Shown in pieces: positions 60,267-64,000 of a stretch of DNA of 64,000 nucleotides (positions within the stretch are counted from its first letter, which is position 1; every line of letters begins with the position of its first letter). Origin of the DNA: CAKXIK01 sp050947015 (GTDB lineage Bacteria > Bacillota > Clostridia > Oscillospirales > Acutalibacteraceae); the NCBI GenBank assembly GCA_050947015.1, contig JBMNVT010000008.1:35015-99014 (forward strand). The letters run 5' to 3'. The notes below the pieces were generated by a model. It searched no databases. It saw only the letters and a program-made list of their open reading frames with translations, and was not told the origin of the DNA. The position numbers and the translations under genes are program-made.

Positions 60267-60539
60267 ATGGAAGCTCTTGGAATGGTTGAAACCCGCGGTT
60301 TGGTTGCCGCGATCGAGGCCGCCGATGCTATGGCAAAGGCGGCGAACGTCAGACTGATCGGTTCCGAAAAAATCGGTTCCGGCTTGGTGACCATCATGGT
60401 GCGCGGCGATGTCGGCGCTGTGAAGGCTGCCGTTGAGGCTGGAGGTCTTGCCGCCGGCCGTTTGGGCGAAGTCGTTGCAACTCATGTTATTCCCGCACCG
60501 CACGGCGACGTGGAAAAGCTGCTCCCCGCAGCAAAATAA
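60267..60539 (+). CDS. BMC-H shell protein, PduA/PduJ-like (copy 3)
   Basis: 90 residues from ATG 60267 (the ATG at 60255 abuts the AAAGGA site). The same domain as copy 1 (EALGMVETRGLVAAIEAADA, KIGSGLVTIMVRGDVGAV), differing at about six residues, including IPAPHGDVEKLLPAAK at the end. The tandem copies probably arose by duplication and raise the dose of the main hexamer. Confidence 0.95.
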   Translation: MEALGMVETRGLVAAIEAADAMAKAANVRLIGSEKIGSGLVTIMVRGDVGAVKAAVEAGGLAAGRLGEVVATHVIPAPHGDVEKLLPAAK

Positions 60540-60562
60540 TTTCGCTTCCCTTTCTTTGTTTT

Positions 60563-60623
60563 CCGGTGCGCCGTGTTTTGCCGGCGCGCCGGCTTGATTT
60601 GAAAATAACTGGGGCGCTGCCCC
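60563..60623 (+). other. Hairpins between copy 3 and pduL
   Basis: CCGGTGCGCCG (60563-60573) pairs with CGGCGCGCCGG (60582-60592) with one G-U; GGGGC/GCCCC (60611-60623) follows. The 184-base gap 60540-60723 holds no gene. Confidence 0.6.
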
Positions 60624-60723
60624 GATTGATATAACGAAACAAACGGTTCAGCCGCCTGCGGGCGATACCGAGATCCCCTTCCGCAGAAATATGGGGGATC
60701 CTTTGAAAGGAATGAATTTACAG

Positions 60724-61425
60724 ATGGAATTGAACGCTGCAATGGTGGAAGGAATTGTGCGTCAGATCATTGCACAAAACGGCGGGGTTATCGCTCAAAG
60801 CCCGAAGGAAGAGAAAAAAGCGGAGCCCGGAGCGATTCCGGTGGGCGTTTCAAACCGGCACATTCACCTGACCGCGTCCGACGTTGAGGTGCTGTTCGGC
60901 AAAGGCTATGAGCTGGCGCCAATGAAGGATCTTTCGCAGCCGGGTCAGTTTGCCTGTAAGGAAACGCTGACGATCGTCGGCCCTTCTATGAGGCCGATCG
61001 AAAAGGTTCGCGTGCTTGGGCCGCTGCGCAGCAAAACGCAGGTCGAAATTTCACGCACGGATTCCTATACGCTGAAAGTCAAAGCTCCCGTGCGCGAATC
61101 CGGCGATGTTGCCGGCAGCGCGCCGATCGCGATCGTTGGGCCGAAGGGGATTCTGACGATCAGGGAAGGCTGCATCATCGCCAACCGCCATATTCACATG
61201 AGCCCGGCCGACGCGGCACAGTTCGGCGTAAAGGACGGCGACACCGTAACGGTGGACGCCGATACGGAGCGCCGTACCCGTTTCTTTGACGTGCAGATTC
61301 GCGTCAGCGACAAATTCCGGCTGGAGATGCATCTCGATACCGATGACGCCAACGCGGCGGCGCTCGGCAACGGCTCTACCGTAAGAATTCATCAGTGCAG
61401 ATGTTCCGGCTCGTGCGCAAAATAA
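60724..61425 (+). CDS. pduL: PduL phosphotransacylase
   Basis: 233 residues. N-terminal ELNAAMVEGIVRQIIAQNG is an encapsulation helix. Two PduL halves follow, each with a metal-binding His motif: SNRHIHLTASDVEVLFG near 42 and ANRHIHMSPADAAQFGV near 156. It converts propionyl-CoA and phosphate to propionyl-phosphate, regenerating CoA in the shell. ATG 60724 is preferred; the ATG at 60712 abuts the GAAAGGA site. Confidence 0.95.
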   Translation: MELNAAMVEGIVRQIIAQNGGVIAQSPKEEKKAEPGAIPVGVSNRHIHLTASDVEVLFGKGYELAPMKDLSQPGQFACKETLTIVGPSMRPIEKVRVLGPLRSKTQVEISRTDSYTLKVKAPVRESGDVAGSAPIAIVGPKGILTIREGCIIANRHIHMSPADAAQFGVKDGDTVTVDADTERRTRFFDVQIRVSDKFRLEMHLDTDDANAAALGNGSTVRIHQCRCSGSCAK

Positions 61426-61470
61426 TCCTGCGGAGGGCGTCTGCTGCCGCGGCGAAAGGAATGAAGAGCC

Positions 61471-61722
61471 ATGATTATGGGCAAGGTGGTCGGGAACATT
61501 GTTTCCACCCGCAAAAACGAAAATATTGTCGGCTCCAAGATTTTTGAAATTCAGGTGATTGAAAACGGTCGGGAAACGGACCGTTATATTGTCGCGATTG
61601 ACAGCGTCGGCGCCGGAATCGGAGAACGGGTGCTGGTGACGACCGGCAGCAGCGCGCGCCTGGCGCTGCAGAATACGAACACGCCGGTTGACGCGGTTGT
61701 GGTCGGTATTATTGACGAGTGA
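61471..61722 (+). CDS. pduN: EutN/PduN-type BMC-P vertex protein
   Basis: 83 residues. The pentamer-forming family caps the shell corners. Typical: MGKVVGNIVSTRKNENIVGS, FEIQVIENGRETDRYIVAID and GIGERVLVTTGSSAR, ending TPVDAVVVGIID. ATG at 61471 or 61477. It is the only BMC-P gene in the locus. pduS follows 26 bases later. Confidence 0.95.
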   Translation: MIMGKVVGNIVSTRKNENIVGSKIFEIQVIENGRETDRYIVAIDSVGAGIGERVLVTTGSSARLALQNTNTPVDAVVVGIIDE

Positions 61723-61748
61723 CTTTTTTTGCGAAAGGACTTTCCACC

Positions 61749-63077
61749 ATGCAACTGAGCGAACTGAAAGAACGCGTGGCTGCTGCAGGGATTATCGGCG
61801 CCGGCGGCGCGGGATTCCCGACTGCAGTCAAAATTGCGGAAGGCGCCGATACGCTGCTGATCAACGCGTCGGAATGCGAACCGCTGCTGTTTACGGATTA
61901 TCATCTGGTGCGCCGCCACATGAACGAGATCCTGGCCGGCGCCGAAGCGGTCATGGCCGCTGCAGGGATCCCGAACGGATATATCGCCATCAAAAAACAT
62001 AATGTCGAGCGCCTCGGGCTGCAGCCCGGGCAGGAGGTCGTGCCGCACATCCGTGTTGCGATGCTGCCGAACGCCTACCCCATCGGCGACGAGGTCATCC
62101 TGACCTATCAGGTTCTGCGCCGCGTGATCCGCCCCGGCGCGCTTCCGCTTTCGGCGGGCGTGCTGATTTTTAACGCCGAAACCATGTACAACGTTCACCG
62201 CGCAATTGACGAAAACGCGCCGGTAACGGAAAAGTGGCTGACGGTTGCGGGAAAGGTGCAGAACCACGTGACCCTGCGCGTCCCGGTCGGCATGAATGTT
62301 GCCGAGCTGCTCCGCGCAACGGGCAACACCGTTCCGGACGGCTGTGTTGTGATCGACGGCGGCCCCGCAATGGGATCGATCATCGATCCGGAGCATTCGT
62401 TCGTGAAAAAAACAACAAAAGGAATTTTGGTTTTGCCGGAGGATATTCCCGCTGTGGCAAGCAAGCTGACGCCCAACCGTGCCGTTAATGTGCATGCATC
62501 CTCCAACTGCTGCCAGTGTACCATGTGCACCGACCTTTGTCCGCGCGCGCTGATCGGTTATCCGCTTCATCCGCATAAAATTGTAAGGACTTCGATGGAA
62601 ATGGTAGAAGAGATGCCGGAGCTGTTCACCGAAGCACAGCTTTGCAGCGGATGCGGCGTGTGCGAAATGACCTCCTGCTGCCAGGGCATCAGCCCGGCGC
62701 GCGTCTATGCGCAGGTCAAGGGCATTCTGGCCAAAAACAAGCTGCGTTATCAGGCGGTGTCTGATCCCGAGCCGGATCCGGAACGCGATTATCGCATTCT
62801 TCCCTCCGGCCGGTTCAAAAGCCGGATCGGCGTGGCGGAGTTCGATCAGATGACCGAGCTGAACGAAGGCCGCGAACCGGAGCCGGGTACGCTGACGCTG
62901 CTGCTCAAGCAGCATGCGGGAGCGCCCGCCGCGCCGTTGGTTCGTGCGGGCGGCGAGGTTTCCGCCGGCCAGCTGATTGCGCAGGCAAGCGGTGCGATCT
63001 CGGCCAATATCCATGCGCCGCGCAGCAGTGTGGTGCAGTCGGTCGCGCCGGACAGGATCGTTCTTTCCGTCCGATAA
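61749..63077 (+). CDS. pduS: PduS-like RnfC-family iron-sulfur flavoprotein
   Basis: 442 residues. N-terminal GIIGAGGAGFPTAVKIAEGA and the SECEPLLFTDYHLVRR region form the RnfC/NuoF-like nucleotide and flavin fold. Two Fe-S clusters are likely: CCQCTMCTDLCPRALIGYPL near 256 and CSGCGVCEMTSCCQGISP near 303. In Salmonella PduS is a cobalamin reductase and electron conduit, probably passing electrons through PduT, whose gene is next. ATG at 61749 after AAAGGA. Confidence 0.93.
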   Translation: MQLSELKERVAAAGIIGAGGAGFPTAVKIAEGADTLLINASECEPLLFTDYHLVRRHMNEILAGAEAVMAAAGIPNGYIAIKKHNVERLGLQPGQEVVPHIRVAMLPNAYPIGDEVILTYQVLRRVIRPGALPLSAGVLIFNAETMYNVHRAIDENAPVTEKWLTVAGKVQNHVTLRVPVGMNVAELLRATGNTVPDGCVVIDGGPAMGSIIDPEHSFVKKTTKGILVLPEDIPAVASKLTPNRAVNVHASSNCCQCTMCTDLCPRALIGYPLHPHKIVRTSMEMVEEMPELFTEAQLCSGCGVCEMTSCCQGISPARVYAQVKGILAKNKLRYQAVSDPEPDPERDYRILPSGRFKSRIGVAEFDQMTELNEGREPEPGTLTLLLKQHAGAPAAPLVRAGGEVSAGQLIAQASGAISANIHAPRSSVVQSVAPDRIVLSVR

Positions 63078-63106
63078 TTCCAGCTTAGAGAAAGGCGTGA
63101 AAAGCC

Positions 63107-63652
63107 ATGCTGTACGCAGTGGGCGTTATTGAAATCAAAAGCATTGCAAAAGGCGTTGAGGCGTGCGACGAAGCATTAAAATCGGCGGAAATCCGGCTGA
63201 TTACGGCGCATTCCTCCTGCCCCGGCAAATATGAAATCCTGATCACCGGCGAGCTTTCGTCCGTTCAGGCCGCGCTTGACCGTGTGAGAATGAACTATAA
63301 AACCTATATCATCGATACGGTTCTGCTCGGCAGGATCGATGAATCGGTCATCAAGGCGCTGCTCGGCGGCGGATTGGAAGCCCCAAAGGGCGCGCTCGGC
63401 GTGATCGAGACCTTTTCGGCGGCCAGCTCGATCAAAGCGGCGGATACCGCCGTTAAAACCGCCAAGGTGGATGTGCTTGACCTGCGCATTTCCCGGGGAA
63501 TGGGCGGCAAGGGTGTCGCGATTATCACCGGCACCATCGGCGCGGTGCAGGCTTCGGTGGAGGCCGGCAGCGAATATGCCAAGCGGCAGGGGTTGTTTGC
63601 CGCCAGCTCGGTGATCCCCGCCCCGCACGACGACCTTTGGAAATATCTTTGA
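63107..63652 (+). CDS. pduT: PduT-like BMC-T shell protein with pore cysteine
   Basis: 181 residues with two fused BMC domains (about 1-90 and 95-181). First-domain features: AVGVIEIKSIAKGVEACDEA and the pore loop ITAHSSCPGKYEILITGE, whose Cys (near residue 38) matches the residue that in PduT trimers holds a 4Fe-4S cluster. Second domain: ALGVIETFSAASSIKAADTA and VLDLRISRGMGGKGVAIITG. Likely exchanges electrons with PduS across the shell. It is the only BMC-T in the locus. Confidence 0.93.
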   Translation: MLYAVGVIEIKSIAKGVEACDEALKSAEIRLITAHSSCPGKYEILITGELSSVQAALDRVRMNYKTYIIDTVLLGRIDESVIKALLGGGLEAPKGALGVIETFSAASSIKAADTAVKTAKVDVLDLRISRGMGGKGVAIITGTIGAVQASVEAGSEYAKRQGLFAASSVIPAPHDDLWKYL

Positions 63653-63686
63653 TCTGCCATCAACAATTTTATCTCCATAAAAAACT

Positions 63687-63726
63687 GCAGAGCCGCTGCG
63701 TTCCGATTGGAATACAGCGGCTCTGC
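63687..63726 (+). terminator. Hairpin at the end of the BMC operon
   Basis: GCAGAGCCGCTG (63687-63698) and CAGCGGCTCTGC (63715-63726) pair perfectly over a 16-base loop; no T run follows, so it may stabilise the 3' end or terminate weakly. Confidence 0.65.
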
Positions 63727-64000
63727 GGCGTTGATGCAAGGATGTGGCAAATGCCGGAGGACTAACCAAAATCATGGCGCGATCCGCAACCCACACCCGA
63801 TTCTTCAAAAAGGCAAACTATTTTTTCTATTTTTGTGAAGCACTCGGCGTCGTTCAGGCAGTCATCCTTGAGAATTGTAGGTGATACAATGATGAGTGAC
63901 AAAAGAAGAAAATAAAAGTAGCGAATAGGCGTGACATATGCTAAGGTTGAGTTGACGAGACAAAACCGAAAGGCAGGTGTCACCCTATCCGCTATGAATA
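63727..64000. other. Terminal stretch without a recognised gene
   Basis: Composition shifts to AT-rich after the BMC operon. A 73-codon minus-strand frame (63983-63762) has no ribosome site and no family resemblance. At the edge, AAAGGCAGG precedes an ATG at 63994 that could open a gene beyond the window. The abrupt change may mark an insertion-element boundary; nothing here proves it. Confidence 0.45.

Noticed and set aside
59090..60539. Repeated shell genes as a CRISPR-like or assembly artefact
   Set aside because: Each copy is an intact gene with its own ribosome site, distinct substitutions and distinct flanks.
58541..60723. Hairpins as transcription terminators
   Set aside because: They lack T-tracts and lie inside a same-strand operon whose last genes (pduL, pduN, pduS, pduT) would otherwise need promoters that I do not see.
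44791..63660. Cobalamin riboswitch expected near a B12-dependent operon
   Set aside because: I looked in the leader and all gaps and did not recognise a B12-box or the fold; control seems to be through the DeoR protein.
63762..63983. Minus-strand small gene at the right end
   Set aside because: No ribosome site, no recognisable family; kept only as an unassigned stretch.
1..64000. rRNA, tRNA and CRISPR arrays
   Set aside because: None was recognised by eye on either strand; short tRNA genes could be missed without a folding search.

Overview
The window is chromosomal DNA from a low-to-mid GC Firmicute of class Clostridia. Evidence for this is the dnaA-dnaN-yaaA-recF-remB-gyrB-gyrA order, Shine-Dalgarno sites in front of nearly every gene, a RicT/YaaT-HolB-YaaQ block, a MurT/GatD pair and a SleL-type spore cortex hydrolase. 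A gut or anaerobic Oscillospirales (Ruminococcaceae-like) lineage is my best guess; it rests on gene content and codon style only. No rRNA or tRNA gene was seen.

Layout. 1-422: 5' part of a secreted protein gene on the minus strand. 939-15102: replication and topology core (dnaA, oriC-like gap, dnaN, yaaA, recF, remB, gyrB, gyrA), interrupted by an acetyltransferase, two zinc-ribbon membrane proteins and four YcxB-like membrane proteins. 15275-21156: MurT/GatD-like pair, arylamine N-acetyltransferase, Gx-family membrane protein, DeoR regulator and an organophosphate-antiporter-like MFS protein. 21345-31889: rplM-rpsI, rhodanese, nucleosidase, a DUF4367-like membrane protein and a secreted protein that share an ECF-type promoter motif, a LysM/GH18 spore hydrolase, a MATE pump, an esterase, a 3D/G5 cell-wall protein and a lipoprotein-like protein. 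32016-42342: ricT, holB and yaaQ (minus), zapA, U32 peptidase, YhaM nuclease, an SDR protein, traX-like (minus), trmN6 and rsmI. 42697-43977: a LuxR-type regulator.

44053-63652 is the most interesting part: a DeoR regulator divergent from a single-direction run of 20 genes encoding L-rhamnose catabolism and a bacterial microcompartment (BMC). The order is rhaA, rhaB, ackA, class II aldolase, pduC, pduD, pduE, pduG, pduO, pduP, Zn-alcohol dehydrogenase, five BMC-H shell genes, pduL, pduN/eutN, pduS, pduT. Targeting (encapsulation) helices can be read at the C-terminus of the aldolase and at the N-termini of PduD, PduE, PduP, the Zn-dehydrogenase and PduL. The likely route is rhamnose to rhamnulose to rhamnulose-1-phosphate in the cytosol. 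Inside the shell the phosphate is cleaved to DHAP and lactaldehyde, lactaldehyde is reduced to 1,2-propanediol, and B12-dependent dehydration gives propionaldehyde, then propionyl-CoA and propionyl-phosphate. AckA finally makes propionate and ATP. Lactaldehyde reduction and propionaldehyde oxidation would balance NADH inside the shell.

This B12-dependent PDU core with an encapsulated sugar-phosphate aldolase and an encapsulated zinc dehydrogenase differs from the classic enterobacterial pdu locus (no PduB, PduH, iron-type PduQ, PduM, PduV, PduX or PocR seen). Its intergenic gaps carry strong hairpins without U-tracts, and one shell gene has two well-placed start sites. The last ~350 bases hold no recognisable gene.
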